A DNA stretch of 52,382 nt from Parasulfuritortus sp037446165 (GCA_037446165.1 JBBIJC010000005.1:1-52382); one strand, 5' to 3'; positions 18,546 through 28,022 are shown, counted from the first letter of the stretch. Program-made: numbers and translations. The notes: generated by a model not told the origin, from the sequence alone.

Positions 18546-20891
18546 TCAGAATACCTGGCCGAGTTGGAACTGGAACATTTGTTTCTTGTCGTCAGCTGAT
18601 GGGTTAAGAGCCTTGGCCAAACTCAGTTTGATCGGGCCCATGGGAGAAACCCAGGTGACGGCAAGACCGGTGGAGTAACGCAGATCAGATAACGAGAATT
18701 TGCTGTATTGGCCATTCATGTCGCTCGGTCCCCATACCGAACCGGCATCGGCGAACACGCTCATGCGCAAGGAGTGATCGTTGTCTGCGCCGGGGAAGGG
18801 GAACAGCCACTCGACGTTGCCGACGACGCGGCGGTCGCCGCCAATCGCGACCGGACCATTGACGCTGCTGACCTTGGGGCCCAGGGTGCCGCTATCGTAA
18901 CCGCGTACTGAACCGATGCCCCCGGCATAGAAGTTCTGGAAGAACGGGAGCGATTGTCCGTTGAGGCCGCCACCCCAGCCCAGTTCGCCGTTCAACATCA
19001 GGGTGGTGTCCTGGAACAGGGGTTTCAGCCACTGGTAGTGGTAAGACAATTTGTAATACTGCAAGTCGCCAATCGGGGTGCCCATTTCAAAACCAACCTG
19101 CTGCAGCGTGCCCTTGGTCGGGTAAAAAACGCTGTCCCGGCTGTCACGTGCCCAACTCCCGGTGAGCTTCAATGACCGTGTCGTGACGCCTGAAGCTGTC
19201 CCGCCATGCTCGAGAGAGAAATCGGTCATCTGGATCGGGGTTATGGTTCCAGTCGGATCGGGGGTGAGTGCAAGCGTATATTGCTCAAGCGCGGTACCCA
19301 GATTGATCGTGTCATATTCGGAGATCGGAATCCCGAGTCTCACGCCAGCGCCGTAGGTTCGCGTGCTGTAGTTGACAACTGTGGAACTGAGGCTGGCGGT
19401 GTCCACATCACGACGATAGAGGTCATAGCCCAGGCTGATGCCGTCCTTGGTGAAGTAAGGATCGGTGTAGGAAAGGGCGTAGACCTTGTTGACCTTGCCG
19501 CTGTTGACCTGCAATGACATGTTGTTGCCGGTGCCGAACATGTTGTTCATGGTGATGGAGCCGGATAGCACAATGCCGTCGGAACTGGAGAAGCCGGCAC
19601 CAATCATGAAACTGTTGGTCGACTGTTCCGTGAGCTTCATATTCATGTCGACCTGGTCGGTGGTGTCCGGAACAGGCGGCGTTTCGATCGTTACGTCCTT
19701 GAAATAGCCGAGCTTCTCGACCCGTTCGCGGGACCGGTTGATCTTCGCGGCGTCATACCAGGCGCCTTCCATCTGGCGCATTTCGCGGCGCGGCACCTCG
19801 TCCCGCGTCTTGGTGTTGCCGGTAATGTTGATGCGCCGGACGTACACCTTGCGGCCCGGATCGACCAGGAAGGTGAAGGCAACCTGTTTCTTGTCCTTGT
19901 CCAGTTCAGGATCGGCGTTGACGTTGGCGAAGGCATATCCGTCGTTGCCCAGACGGTCCCCCATTTTCTTGATTGACTCGTTCAGCTTCTCGCGCGAGAA
20001 CGCATCACCCGGCTTCAGAGTGATCAGTTTTTTTAAGTCGTCTTCAGGGACCGGCAGTTCCCCGGCGATCTTGAAATTAGAGACCGTGTACTTGTCGCCT
20101 TCGGTCACGTTGATCGTCAGGAAGATGTCTTTCTTGTCCGGGGAGATGGAGACGCTGGTCGAATCGATCCGGAATTCCAGATAGCCCTTGTTGAGGTAGT
20201 ACGAGCGCAGGGTTTCCAGGTCGGCGGTCAGTTTTTGCTTCGAGTACTGGTCGTCCTTGGTAAACCAGGACAGCCAGCCGGGGGTGCGCAGGGAGATTTG
20301 CTTGAGCAGGTCTTTCTCGCTGAACACCTTGTTGCCGACGATGTTGACGGAACGGATCTTGGCGATGTCGCCCTCGGTTACATCGAAGGTGATGGCGGTA
20401 CGGTTGCGCTCCAGGGGCGAGAGCTGGCTTTTGACCTGAACCGCATAGTAGCCACTGTTGTAATACTGGCGCTTAAGCTCCTGTTCCGCCTTGTCGAGCA
20501 GGGATTTGTCCAGGATTCGGCCTTCAGTCAGGCCTAACGACTTGAACGCCTTCTGGATGTCGTCCTTGCTGAATTCCTTCATGCCGTTGAAGCTGACCTC
20601 GGCGATGGCGGGGCGCTCCTCGACCGTGACGACCAGCACGCCGTTCTGGCCTTCGAGCCGGACATCCTTGAAGAACCCGGTTGCATAGAGGGCGGAAATG
20701 GCGGCGGAGGCCTTGTCCTCGGTCAGCGTGTCGCCGACCTTGACCGGCAGATAGCTGAATACCGTCCCGGCCTCGGTTCGCTGGATGCCCTCCACCCGGA
20801 TGTCCTTGACCTGGAATGCATCAAAGGCGGCGGCCTGGCAGGACAGCAGGATCGCGCTGGTCAGAAGGGAAAGTTTATGGAGAGTCGTCAT
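18546..20891 (-). CDS. bamA: Outer membrane protein assembly factor BamA
   Basis: 781 residues from the ATG at 20891, chosen because AAAGAG lies about 5 nt upstream and a signal peptide begins at once ('LHKLSLLTSAILLSCQAAA'). ATGs at 20897 and 20951 are in frame, but the longer versions put a non-signal stretch first. Five POTRA domains fill about residues 22-420 ('FQVKDIRVEGIQRTEAGTV' begins the first), followed by the 16-strand barrel. The barrel has the conserved loop-6 motif 'VRGYDSGTLG' and a final 'FQLGQVF' ending in Phe. BamA folds and inserts outer-membrane barrels, probably including the large barrel protein at 5590. Confidence 0.97.
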   Translation of the reverse strand: MTTLHKLSLLTSAILLSCQAAAFDAFQVKDIRVEGIQRTEAGTVFSYLPVKVGDTLTEDKASAAISALYATGFFKDVRLEGQNGVLVVTVEERPAIAEVSFNGMKEFSKDDIQKAFKSLGLTEGRILDKSLLDKAEQELKRQYYNSGYYAVQVKSQLSPLERNRTAITFDVTEGDIAKIRSVNIVGNKVFSEKDLLKQISLRTPGWLSWFTKDDQYSKQKLTADLETLRSYYLNKGYLEFRIDSTSVSISPDKKDIFLTINVTEGDKYTVSNFKIAGELPVPEDDLKKLITLKPGDAFSREKLNESIKKMGDRLGNDGYAFANVNADPELDKDKKQVAFTFLVDPGRKVYVRRINITGNTKTRDEVPRREMRQMEGAWYDAAKINRSRERVEKLGYFKDVTIETPPVPDTTDQVDMNMKLTEQSTNSFMIGAGFSSSDGIVLSGSITMNNMFGTGNNMSLQVNSGKVNKVYALSYTDPYFTKDGISLGYDLYRRDVDTASLSSTVVNYSTRTYGAGVRLGIPISEYDTINLGTALEQYTLALTPDPTGTITPIQMTDFSLEHGGTASGVTTRSLKLTGSWARDSRDSVFYPTKGTLQQVGFEMGTPIGDLQYYKLSYHYQWLKPLFQDTTLMLNGELGWGGGLNGQSLPFFQNFYAGGIGSVRGYDSGTLGPKVSSVNGPVAIGGDRRVVGNVEWLFPFPGADNDHSLRMSVFADAGSVWGPSDMNGQYSKFSLSDLRYSTGLAVTWVSPMGPIKLSLAKALNPSADDKKQMFQFQLGQVF

Positions 20892-20910
20892 TCGCATCTC
20901 TTTGGTCGGT

Positions 20911-22263
20911 TCAGCCGGTAAGCAGACGGTGGAAATCGTTGAATAAGGCAAACAACATCAGGGTGGCAAGCAAGGCCGCGCCGATTTTTTGGCCAATCTC
21001 CTGAACTGAATCGGAAACCGGCCGACCCGTCAGAAATTCGACGAAATAATACAGCAAATGCCCCCCATCCAGTAACGGGATCGGGAGCAGGTTGAGCACC
21101 CCCAGACTGACGCTGATCAGTGCCAGGAAGGCGATGAATGCAGTGGGGCCAGCCTCGGCTGAACGGCCGGCGTAGTCGGCGATGGTCACCGGGCCGGAGA
21201 GGTTTTTCAGGGAGGCCTGGCCGATGACCAGGCGGCCCATCATCTCCAGGCTGAAGCTGGATAGATCCCAGGTCTTGTACAGGGCGCGTTTCATGGCGGC
21301 CACCGGGCCAAAGCTGATCTTGGCCTGCAACGGCGCGAACACCGCCTCGTCGACCTGGGGCGCGGCGCCGATCCGGCCGATGGCCAGCCCCGATTCCTGG
21401 GCAGAGGCCGGAGTCACGGTGATTTCCAGCGCTGCCCCGGAGCGGCTCAGCCTGATCTGCAGGGGCTTCTCCGGACTGGCCTTGACGACCTTCACCATGT
21501 CGTCCCAGGCAGCAACCGGTTGGCCATTGATGTCCAGAATGCGATCACCGGGACGCAGGCCAGCCGACTCGGCGCGGCTGCCAGAGACCACTTGCCCGAT
21601 GACCGGAGGCAAGTCGGGCAGGTAACGAATCAGGCCTATTCTGGCCAGCGGGTCCTGCTCTGCATCCGCCAGATCGATCCCGCTGACATCCAGCTGGCGG
21701 GAGTAGACATGATTAGCCGCATCCCGCGTCTCGATCGTCAGGCGCGGATTCTGGAGGCCGCGCTTCAGCACCAGCCAATACAGGTCCTGCCAGTCTTCCA
21801 CGGCTTCACCATCGATGGCGGTGACCGTCTCGCCGTTCCTGAACCCGGCCTGGGCCGCCGGAGAACCGGCGATGGGGGCGGCCACCATGGGTTTGAGTAC
21901 GGTGATGCCGCCGATAAACAGCGCCCAGTACAGCAGGACAGCCAGGAGCAGATTGGCCAGAGGGCCGGCGACCACGATGGCCATGCGCTGGCCGACCGGC
22001 TTGCGGTTGAAGGCACGCGGCAAATCCTCGGCGGCCACCTCGCCTTCGCGCTCGTCGACCATCTTCACGTAGCCGCCCAGCGGCACCGCGGACAGTGCCC
22101 ATTCCGTGCCGTTCTGGTCCACTCGTTTGGCGAGTACCGGGCCGAAGCCGACCGAGAAGCGCAGCACCTTGACGCCGCAGGCGCGGGCGACGGCGTAATG
22201 GCCAAATTCATGGATGACAACGAGGATGCCGAGGGTGACGGCAAAGGCCAGCAGGGTGGTCAT
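20911..22263 (-). CDS. rseP: Site-2 intramembrane protease RseP
   Basis: 450 residues. The zinc site HEFGH is at residues 18-22 in the first membrane helix; the second metal-ligand motif 'LPIPLLDGGHLLYYFVE' is near the C-terminus. Two PDZ domains lie between (around 'AGFRNGETVTAIDGEAV' and 'AGLRPGDRILDINGQPV'). RseP cleaves the anti-sigma factor RseA and remnant signal peptides in the inner membrane during envelope stress. It overlaps dxr by 4 nt and lies just upstream of bamA, the usual order. Confidence 0.96.
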   Translation of the reverse strand: MTTLLAFAVTLGILVVIHEFGHYAVARACGVKVLRFSVGFGPVLAKRVDQNGTEWALSAVPLGGYVKMVDEREGEVAAEDLPRAFNRKPVGQRMAIVVAGPLANLLLAVLLYWALFIGGITVLKPMVAAPIAGSPAAQAGFRNGETVTAIDGEAVEDWQDLYWLVLKRGLQNPRLTIETRDAANHVYSRQLDVSGIDLADAEQDPLARIGLIRYLPDLPPVIGQVVSGSRAESAGLRPGDRILDINGQPVAAWDDMVKVVKASPEKPLQIRLSRSGAALEITVTPASAQESGLAIGRIGAAPQVDEAVFAPLQAKISFGPVAAMKRALYKTWDLSSFSLEMMGRLVIGQASLKNLSGPVTIADYAGRSAEAGPTAFIAFLALISVSLGVLNLLPIPLLDGGHLLYYFVEFLTGRPVSDSVQEIGQKIGAALLATLMLFALFNDFHRLLTG

Positions 22264-23435
22264 TGGCCGGTAATCAGTGCGTTGGCCAGGGCGCGGGCTT
22301 CGGTGTCGATGGCCTCGAGATCGGCCAGGCTGTCCACCCGGCGTCCGCCCAGACGATCGAGAACCCGGCTGAGCGTTTCCGGGATGGCCAGATAGGGAAT
22401 TCGATGATCCAGGAACGCGGCCACCACTTCCTCATTGGCGGCGTTGAGCACGGCGGACGAGGAGCCGCCCGCCGCCAGCGCCTGGTAGGCCAGTTTCAGG
22501 CAGGGAAAGCGAGCCGTGTCCGGCGCCTCAAAGGTGAGCTGGCCGAGCTTGGCCAGGTCGAGCCAGGACACGCCGGTCGCCACCCGCTCGGGGTAGGCCA
22601 GGGCGTGGGCGATGGGGATGCGCATATCGGGGTTGGATAGCTGGGCCAGCACGGAACCGTCCTGATACTCGACCATGGAGTGGATGATGCTCTGCGGATG
22701 CACGACCACGTCGATTTGTTCAGGAGCGGCGTTGAACAGCCAGTGCGCCTCGATGACTTCAAGGCCCTTGTTCATCATGGTGGCCGAGTCGACCGAGATC
22801 TTCTTGCCCATCACCCAGTTCGGATGCGCCACGGCCTGCTCCGGCGTGACCGCAGCCAGGGTCTCCAGGGCGCGGGTACGGAACGGGCCACCGGAGGCGG
22901 TGAGCAGGATGCGCCGGACGCCATGAGCGGCCAGGTCGCCGGTGTATGGCTGGGGCAGCGACTGGAACACCGCATTGTGCTCGCTGTCGATCGGCAGCAG
23001 GGTGGCGCCGCCCGCCTTCACGGCCTCCATGAAGAACCGCCCGGCCATGACCAGGGTCTCCTTGTTCGCCAACAGCACGCGCTTGCCGGCACGGGCTGCG
23101 GCCAGCGCCGGGCGCATGCCGGCGGCGCCGACGATGGCGGCCATCACCGTATCCACTTCGGGCAGGCTGGCGATCTGTTCCAGGGCCTCGACACCGTACA
23201 GGATTTCAATGTTCAGGCCGGTCAGCGTGGTCTTCAGTTCCTGCGCCTTGTCGGGGCTGAGCACCGCCACATATTTCGGCCGGAATTGCCGGCACTGTTC
23301 GATCAGCTTGTCGACCTGGTTCTGGCCTGACAGGGCGATGACATTGAAGCGGTCCGGGTGGCGGGCAACCACGTCCAGCGTATTTACGCCGATGGTGCCG
23401 GTCGCGCCCAGTATGGTGAGGTTATGTACGGTCAT
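22260..23435 (-). CDS. dxr: 1-deoxy-D-xylulose 5-phosphate reductoisomerase
   Basis: 391 residues, family length. The N-terminal NADPH site is 'ILGATGTIGVNTLDVV'; the substrate and metal site includes 'PIDSEHNAVFQ', and the flexible-loop region is 'KKISVDSATMMNKGLEVIE'. It converts DXP to MEP, the first committed step of the non-mevalonate isoprenoid pathway. It overlaps cdsA and rseP by 4 nt each. UppS upstream uses the isoprenoid product for cell-wall carrier lipid. Confidence 0.97.
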   Translation of the reverse strand: MTVHNLTILGATGTIGVNTLDVVARHPDRFNVIALSGQNQVDKLIEQCRQFRPKYVAVLSPDKAQELKTTLTGLNIEILYGVEALEQIASLPEVDTVMAAIVGAAGMRPALAAARAGKRVLLANKETLVMAGRFFMEAVKAGGATLLPIDSEHNAVFQSLPQPYTGDLAAHGVRRILLTASGGPFRTRALETLAAVTPEQAVAHPNWVMGKKISVDSATMMNKGLEVIEAHWLFNAAPEQIDVVVHPQSIIHSMVEYQDGSVLAQLSNPDMRIPIAHALAYPERVATGVSWLDLAKLGQLTFEAPDTARFPCLKLAYQALAAGGSSSAVLNAANEEVVAAFLDHRIPYLAIPETLSRVLDRLGGRRVDSLADLEAIDTEARALANALITGQ

Positions 23436-24226
23436 TTCAACCAGATCCAGATGAATGCGGCCACCGGCAGCACGGCCAGTTGGCTGTCGATACGGTCCAG
23501 GACCCCGCCGTGGCCAGGCAGCAACTGGCTGCTGTCCTTCACCCCGGCCCGACGCTTGATCCAGGATTCGAACAGGTCACCGAGCACGCTGAGAACACAG
23601 AGGAACAGGGCGGCGGCGAGCAATTGCGCTTTGCCCATGCCGTCCGGTGTGGGCAGCAGCAGGGCATAGATGAGCACGGCCAGGGCGCCACCGATGGCGC
23701 CTTCCCAGGTCTTGCCGGGACTGATGGCGGGGGCAAGCTTGTGTCTGCCGAAGGCGCGGCCGGTGAAGTAGGCGGCGGTATCGGCCACGATGGCAATGCC
23801 GGCGATGGCAAGCAGCAGATAAGGTGAGGCGGTTCTCAGGAAAGTCAGGGCCATCAAGGTGGACAGCAACAATACCCAGCCCAGTACCAGTCCGAGCCAG
23901 GAGGCCGGCAGGGCCCAGCCACGCTCCAGCCAGAGCGGTGCCAGCAGGACCCAGAATGCCAAGGCGGGCAGATAGACCGGCAGTTGGTTGCTGTGATCCA
24001 GGGTGCCGACAAGCAGGCAAAACAGCATCGTGATGGCCGCATAGACCAAGCGTGAGCGTGGGGCCAGCTTCATCAGCCCAGCCCATTCCCAGGCCGCGCC
24101 GGTCATGAACAGGGCAACAAAGACGAGCCAGACCGCCGCCGGCGCAAAAAAAAGCGCCAGCAGGAAGGCGCCGCCCAGGATGCCGGCGGTGATCAGGCGC
24201 TGGCTAAGATTGGACAAGTTGCTCAC
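23432..24226 (-). CDS. cdsA: Phosphatidate cytidylyltransferase
   Basis: 264 residues from a GTG at 24226. The frame stays open further upstream, but that part lies inside uppS and is low-complexity Pro/Ser/Thr-rich, so it is not part of the protein. The GTG start gives the family N-terminus 'LSNLSQRLITAGILGG' and overlaps uppS by 23 nt, which implies coupled translation. Multiple membrane helices precede the C-terminal CdsA signature: 'WIKRRAGVKDSSQLLPGHGG' followed by VLDRIDS. It makes CDP-diacylglycerol from phosphatidic acid and CTP in the inner membrane. Confidence 0.94.
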   Translation of the reverse strand: MSNLSNLSQRLITAGILGGAFLLALFFAPAAVWLVFVALFMTGAAWEWAGLMKLAPRSRLVYAAITMLFCLLVGTLDHSNQLPVYLPALAFWVLLAPLWLERGWALPASWLGLVLGWVLLLSTLMALTFLRTASPYLLLAIAGIAIVADTAAYFTGRAFGRHKLAPAISPGKTWEGAIGGALAVLIYALLLPTPDGMGKAQLLAAALFLCVLSVLGDLFESWIKRRAGVKDSSQLLPGHGGVLDRIDSQLAVLPVAAFIWIWLK

Positions 24227-24956
24227 TGGTACGGCCGAAGCGGCGTTCCCGTTTCTGGTAGGAGTCGATGGCGGCATCGAGCGCGGCGGCATCAAAGTCG
24301 GGCCAGAGCGTGTCGGTGAAATACAACTCGGTGTAAGCCAGTTGCCAGAGCAGGAAGTTGCTGATCCGCTGCTCGCCGCCGGTACGGATGAACAGGTCGG
24401 GCTCAGGCGCGTAGGCCATGGACAAGTGCTCGGCCAGGCCCTGCTCGGTAATCTCGCCGGCTTCGGGATTGGCGGCTTGCCAGGCGTTGGCCGCCTGGAC
24501 AATGTCCCAGCGACCGCCATAGTTGGCGGCAACGGTCAGGGTCAGACGGGTGTGCTTGGCGGTGGAGCTTTCGCCCTCGGCGATCAGCTTGCGCAGCTTG
24601 TCGTCGAAGCGGGACAGGTCGCCGATGATCCTGAGCCTGATGCCATTGCGGCTCAGCTTGTCCACTTCCCGCTCCAGCGCCATGACGAACAACTCCATCA
24701 GCTTGGTCACTTCGTCCTTGGGCCGGCGCCAGTTCTCCGAACTGAAGGCAAACAGGGTCAGGTATTCCACCTCCCGGTCCGCGCAATATTTGATGATGTC
24801 CCGTACCCGCTCGACGCCCTGGACATGGCCGGCGACCCGGGGCATGTGCCGTTTCTTGGCCCAGCGGCCGTTGCCGTCCATGATGATCGCGATGTGACGC
24901 GGGACCGGCGGGGCTTCGGGGATTTCAGCGGTGGAGCTGAAGAATTTTCGGATCAT
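24204..24956 (-). CDS. uppS: Undecaprenyl diphosphate synthase
   Basis: 250 residues. Signatures of cis-prenyltransferases are clear: 'HIAIIMDGNGRWAKKR' with the catalytic Asp, 'LFAFSSENWRRP', and the C-terminal 'DLFIRTGGEQRISNFLLWQ'. It builds the C55 carrier lipid for peptidoglycan and surface polysaccharide by successive addition of isopentenyl diphosphate. It sits between frr and cdsA as in many proteobacteria. Confidence 0.97.
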   Translation of the reverse strand: MIRKFFSSTAEIPEAPPVPRHIAIIMDGNGRWAKKRHMPRVAGHVQGVERVRDIIKYCADREVEYLTLFAFSSENWRRPKDEVTKLMELFVMALEREVDKLSRNGIRLRIIGDLSRFDDKLRKLIAEGESSTAKHTRLTLTVAANYGGRWDIVQAANAWQAANPEAGEITEQGLAEHLSMAYAPEPDLFIRTGGEQRISNFLLWQLAYTELYFTDTLWPDFDAAALDAAIDSYQKRERRFGRTSEQLVQS

Positions 24957-24972
24957 GAGGGTGGCCAGGAGG

Positions 24973-25530
24973 TCAAACGGCCATCAGGTCCTTTTCTTTT
25001 TCGGCCAGTACCTTGTCCATCTCGGCGATGAACTTGTCGGTCAACTTCTGGATGTCTTCCAGTGCGCGGCGTTCGTCGTCCTCGCCGATTGCCTTGTCCT
25101 TGAGCAAATCCTTGAGATGGGCAACGGCATCGCGGCGGATATTGCGCACGGCGACCTTTGCGGCTTCGGATTCGCCGCGGACGATCTTGACCATGTCCTT
25201 GCGTCGTTCCTCGGTCATCGGCGGGATGGGCACGCGCACCAGGTCACCCATGGAAGCGGGATTCAGGCCCAGATCGGAGTCGCGAATGGCCTTTTCGATT
25301 TTGGCGCTCATGCCCTTTTCCCAGGCTTGCACGCCGAGGGCATGGGCGTCCAGGACGGTGATGTTGGCGACCTGATTGATCGTCATCAGGCTGCCGTAAT
25401 AGTCCACCTTGACATGATCAAGGATGCCGGCGTGGGCGCGGCCGGTTCGTACCTTGGTGAATTCCGTCTTCAACGCCTCGACGGATTTCTTCATCTTGTC
25501 TTCAGCGGTTTTCTTGATGTCGTTGATCAT
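24973..25530 (-). CDS. frr: Ribosome recycling factor
   Basis: 185 residues, exactly the family length. It begins with 'MINDIKKTAEDKMKKSVEAL' and contains 'VRTGRAHAGILDHVKVDYYG' and 'IPPMTEERRKDMVK', all typical of RRF. It splits post-termination ribosomes together with EF-G. A CTAGGAGAC-like ribosome site lies just upstream, and the gene follows pyrH by 16 nt. Confidence 0.97.
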   Translation of the reverse strand: MINDIKKTAEDKMKKSVEALKTEFTKVRTGRAHAGILDHVKVDYYGSLMTINQVANITVLDAHALGVQAWEKGMSAKIEKAIRDSDLGLNPASMGDLVRVPIPPMTEERRKDMVKIVRGESEAAKVAVRNIRRDAVAHLKDLLKDKAIGEDDERRALEDIQKLTDKFIAEMDKVLAEKEKDLMAV

Positions 25531-25546
25531 GACGGTCTCCTAATAA

Positions 25547-26260
25547 TTAGAGCGTGACCAGCGTACCTTCCGGTTCGCCACGGACGACGCGCTGGAGGGC
25601 ATCTTCCTTGAATATCGAAAAGACCTGCAAGGGCATGTTCTGTTCCCTGCACAGGGCAAAGGCGGCGGTGTCCAATACTCCCAGGTTCTTCGCAATGGCT
25701 TCATCGAAGGTCAGGCGGTCGTATTTGGTCGCGCCGGGGTCCTTCTTCGGGTCGGCGGTATAGACACCGTCCACCTTGGTCGCCTTGAGCATCAGGTCGG
25801 CGCCGATTTCCGCTGCCCGCAGGGCCGAAGCCGTGTCGGTGGTAAAGAACGGGTTGCCGGTGCCACCGCCGAAGATGACCACGCGCCCAGCTTCGAGGTG
25901 ACGCACCGCGGCGTCGCGTTCGAAGGCTTCGCCGACATGGGCGATGGTGACGGCGGTCATTACCCTGGCCGGGATCCCGGCGGCCATCAGGGCGTCCTTG
26001 AGTGCCAGGGCGTTCATCACCGTGGCCAGCATGCCCATGGAATCGGCCGTGGCCCGATCCATCCCGGACAGCGCGCCGGTGGCGCCGCGAAACAGGTTGC
26101 CGCCACCCACCACGATCCCGATCTGCACGCCCAGCCCGGCGACAGCGTCGATCTGCCTGACGAAGCCGGCCATGGTTTCGGCGTGGTAGCCGAAGGCGTC
26201 CGGCCCCATCAGGGCTTCGCCGGACAGCTTGAGCAGGATGCGGCGGTAGGCGATGGCCAC
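25547..26260 (-). CDS. pyrH: UMP kinase
   Basis: 237 residues, an amino-acid-kinase fold enzyme. 'RILLKLSGEALMG' at the N-terminus forms the phosphate-binding loop; 'IGIVVGGGNLFRG' and 'VIFGGGTGNPFFTTDTAS' are further conserved loops, and 'LMLKATKVDGVYTADP' follows. It phosphorylates UMP to UDP for pyrimidine nucleotide supply. It starts 3 nt after the tsf stop. Confidence 0.97.
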   Translation of the reverse strand: MAIAYRRILLKLSGEALMGPDAFGYHAETMAGFVRQIDAVAGLGVQIGIVVGGGNLFRGATGALSGMDRATADSMGMLATVMNALALKDALMAAGIPARVMTAVTIAHVGEAFERDAAVRHLEAGRVVIFGGGTGNPFFTTDTASALRAAEIGADLMLKATKVDGVYTADPKKDPGATKYDRLTFDEAIAKNLGVLDTAAFALCREQNMPLQVFSIFKEDALQRVVRGEPEGTLVTL

Positions 26261-26263
26261 GGA

Positions 26264-27145
26264 TTACACCTTGGCGGCGGCAGCGACTTCAGCAGCGAAA
26301 TCGGACACCTTCTTCTCGATGCCTTCGCCGACGATGTACAGGGTGAAGCCATGGGCTTGCGAACCCTTGGATTTCAGCACTTGTTCCACGGTCTGCTTGT
26401 CATCCTTGACGAAAGGCTGGTTGAGCAGGGTGACTTCCTTAAGGAATTTTTGCACGCTGCCTTCGACCATTTTTTCGACTATGTTGGCCGGCTTGCCGGA
26501 TTCGGCAGCCTTTTGGGCGGCAACACGGCGTTCCGAATCAATCAGGTCCTGGGACACGCCGGAGGCGTCCATGGCCTTGGGCTTGGCCGCGGCGATGTGC
26601 ATGGCGATGTCCTTGGCCAGGGTTTCGTCGCCGGTCACGTCGACCAGCACGCCGATCTTGGCGCCGCCGTGGACGTAGCTGGCCAGCTTGCCCTGGGCTG
26701 CAATGCGCACGAAGCGACGCAGGCTCATGTTCTCACCGATCTTGCCGACCAGTTCGGTGCGCACTTCCTCGACCGTCTTGTCGCCGATCTTCAGGGCGGA
26801 CAGGGCGGCGACGTCGGCCGGGTTCTGGCTCACGACCATCTCGGCCAGGTTCCTGACCAGGGCCTGGAAGTCGTCGTTCTTGGCCACGAAGTCGGTTTCG
26901 CAGTTGACTTCGATCATGGAGCCCAGCTTGCCGTCGGGCGTGATATGGATGCCGACGATGCCTTCAGCGGCGACGCGGCCGGCGCTCTTGGCGGCCTTGC
27001 TGCCGAACTTGACGCGCAGGATTTCCTCGGCCTTCTGCATGTCCCCTTCGGCCTCGTTCAGGGCCTTCTTGCAGTCCATCATGGGGGCATCGGTACGTTC
27101 GCGCAGTTCCTTGACCATCGACGCGGTGATTTCCGCCATTTTCAT
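26264..27145 (-). CDS. tsf: Elongation factor Ts
   Basis: 293 residues. The N-terminal UBA-like domain with 'VKELRERTDAPMMDCKKAL' and the core motif 'GKLGSMIEVNCETDFVAKND' identify EF-Ts, the nucleotide-exchange factor of EF-Tu. The gene follows rpsB after 92 nt containing an intrinsic-terminator-like hairpin, which may set the ratio of S2 to EF-Ts. Confidence 0.97.
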   Translation of the reverse strand: MKMAEITASMVKELRERTDAPMMDCKKALNEAEGDMQKAEEILRVKFGSKAAKSAGRVAAEGIVGIHITPDGKLGSMIEVNCETDFVAKNDDFQALVRNLAEMVVSQNPADVAALSALKIGDKTVEEVRTELVGKIGENMSLRRFVRIAAQGKLASYVHGGAKIGVLVDVTGDETLAKDIAMHIAAAKPKAMDASGVSQDLIDSERRVAAQKAAESGKPANIVEKMVEGSVQKFLKEVTLLNQPFVKDDKQTVEQVLKSKGSQAHGFTLYIVGEGIEKKVSDFAAEVAAAAKV

Positions 27146-27175
27146 TCTCCAGATTCAGTTGGTAACTAGTGTAAA

Positions 27176-27197
27176 AACGCCCCGATACCGGGGCGTT
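27176..27197 (-). terminator. Intrinsic terminator/attenuator between rpsB and tsf
   Basis: A 9-bp perfect inverted repeat (27176-27184 with 27189-27197) encloses a 4-nt loop. Read on the minus strand it is followed by a run of T residues (complement of 27173-27177). It lies after rpsB and before tsf, so it should stop part of the transcripts. A second small hairpin (27214-27219 with 27224-27229) precedes it. Partial termination at this site is known in E. coli; here it is inference from the sequence. Confidence 0.75.
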
Positions 27198-27237
27198 ATG
27201 AAGCGAAGCAGCTTAGCCGTCTCCGGCTACAGGGCCA

Positions 27238-27990
27238 TTACGCGGCGCTGCTGTTCTCTTCGACCTCGACGTATTCGTCTTCCTGCACGGCGGCAACCAG
27301 TTCTTCGATCACGGTGGCCTTGCCTTCCAGGACTGCATCGGCAATGCCCCGAGCATACAGGCGGATGGCGCGGCTGGAATCGTCGTTGCCAGGGATGATG
27401 TAGTCCACGCCAGCAGGGGTGTTGTTGCTGTCGACGATGCCGATTACCGGAATGCCCAGCTTGTTGGCCTCGGTGATGGCGATCTTCTGGTAGCCGACGT
27501 CGACCACGAACAGGGCGTCGGGCAGGCTGTTCATTTCCTTGATGCCGCCCAGTGAACGGTTCAGGTTGTCATATTCACGTTGCAGACCGAGAATTTCGCG
27601 CTTGTTCAGCGATTCGCGGGTGCCTTCGGCCAGCATGGCTTCCATGTCCTTCAGGCGCTTGACCGACTGCTTGACCGTCTTGAAGTTGGTCAGCATGCCG
27701 CCCAGCCAGCGGTGGGAGATCCAGGGCATGCCGCAGCGGGAAGCTTCCTCGGCCATGATTTCACGGGCCTGGCGCTTGGTGCCGACGAACAGGACAGTAC
27801 CCTTGTTGGAAGCCAGCTGGCGAATGAACTTGGCCGCTTCCTCGTACATGGGAAGGGATTTTTCCAGGTTGATGATGTGGATCTTGTTGCGATGGCCGAA
27901 GATATAGGGGGCCATCTTGGGATTCCAGTAACGGGTTTGGTGGCCGAAATGGACACCGGCCTCCAGCATTTCACGCATGGTCACGGACAT
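27238..27990 (-). CDS. rpsB: 30S ribosomal protein S2
   Basis: 250 residues. 'TMREMLEAGVHFGHQTRYWNP' style opening, 'YIFGHRNKIHIINLEKSLP', 'TVLFVGTKRQAREIM' and 'RWLGGMLTNFKTV' are diagnostic of S2. It binds late in 30S assembly and helps recruit S1. It is the first gene of a long minus-strand series and has a structured leader. Confidence 0.98.
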   Translation of the reverse strand: MSVTMREMLEAGVHFGHQTRYWNPKMAPYIFGHRNKIHIINLEKSLPMYEEAAKFIRQLASNKGTVLFVGTKRQAREIMAEEASRCGMPWISHRWLGGMLTNFKTVKQSVKRLKDMEAMLAEGTRESLNKREILGLQREYDNLNRSLGGIKEMNSLPDALFVVDVGYQKIAITEANKLGIPVIGIVDSNNTPAGVDYIIPGNDDSSRAIRLYARGIADAVLEGKATVIEELVAAVQEDEYVEVEENSSAA

Positions 27991-28022
27991 AGCACTAACT
28001 CCAAGTAGTTAAGGTTGAGCCT

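Noticed and set aside
25898..27169. 423-residue plus-strand open frame opposite pyrH and tsf
   Set aside because: Both minus-strand genes are certain; the plus frame is Gly/His/Asp-rich with no family features.
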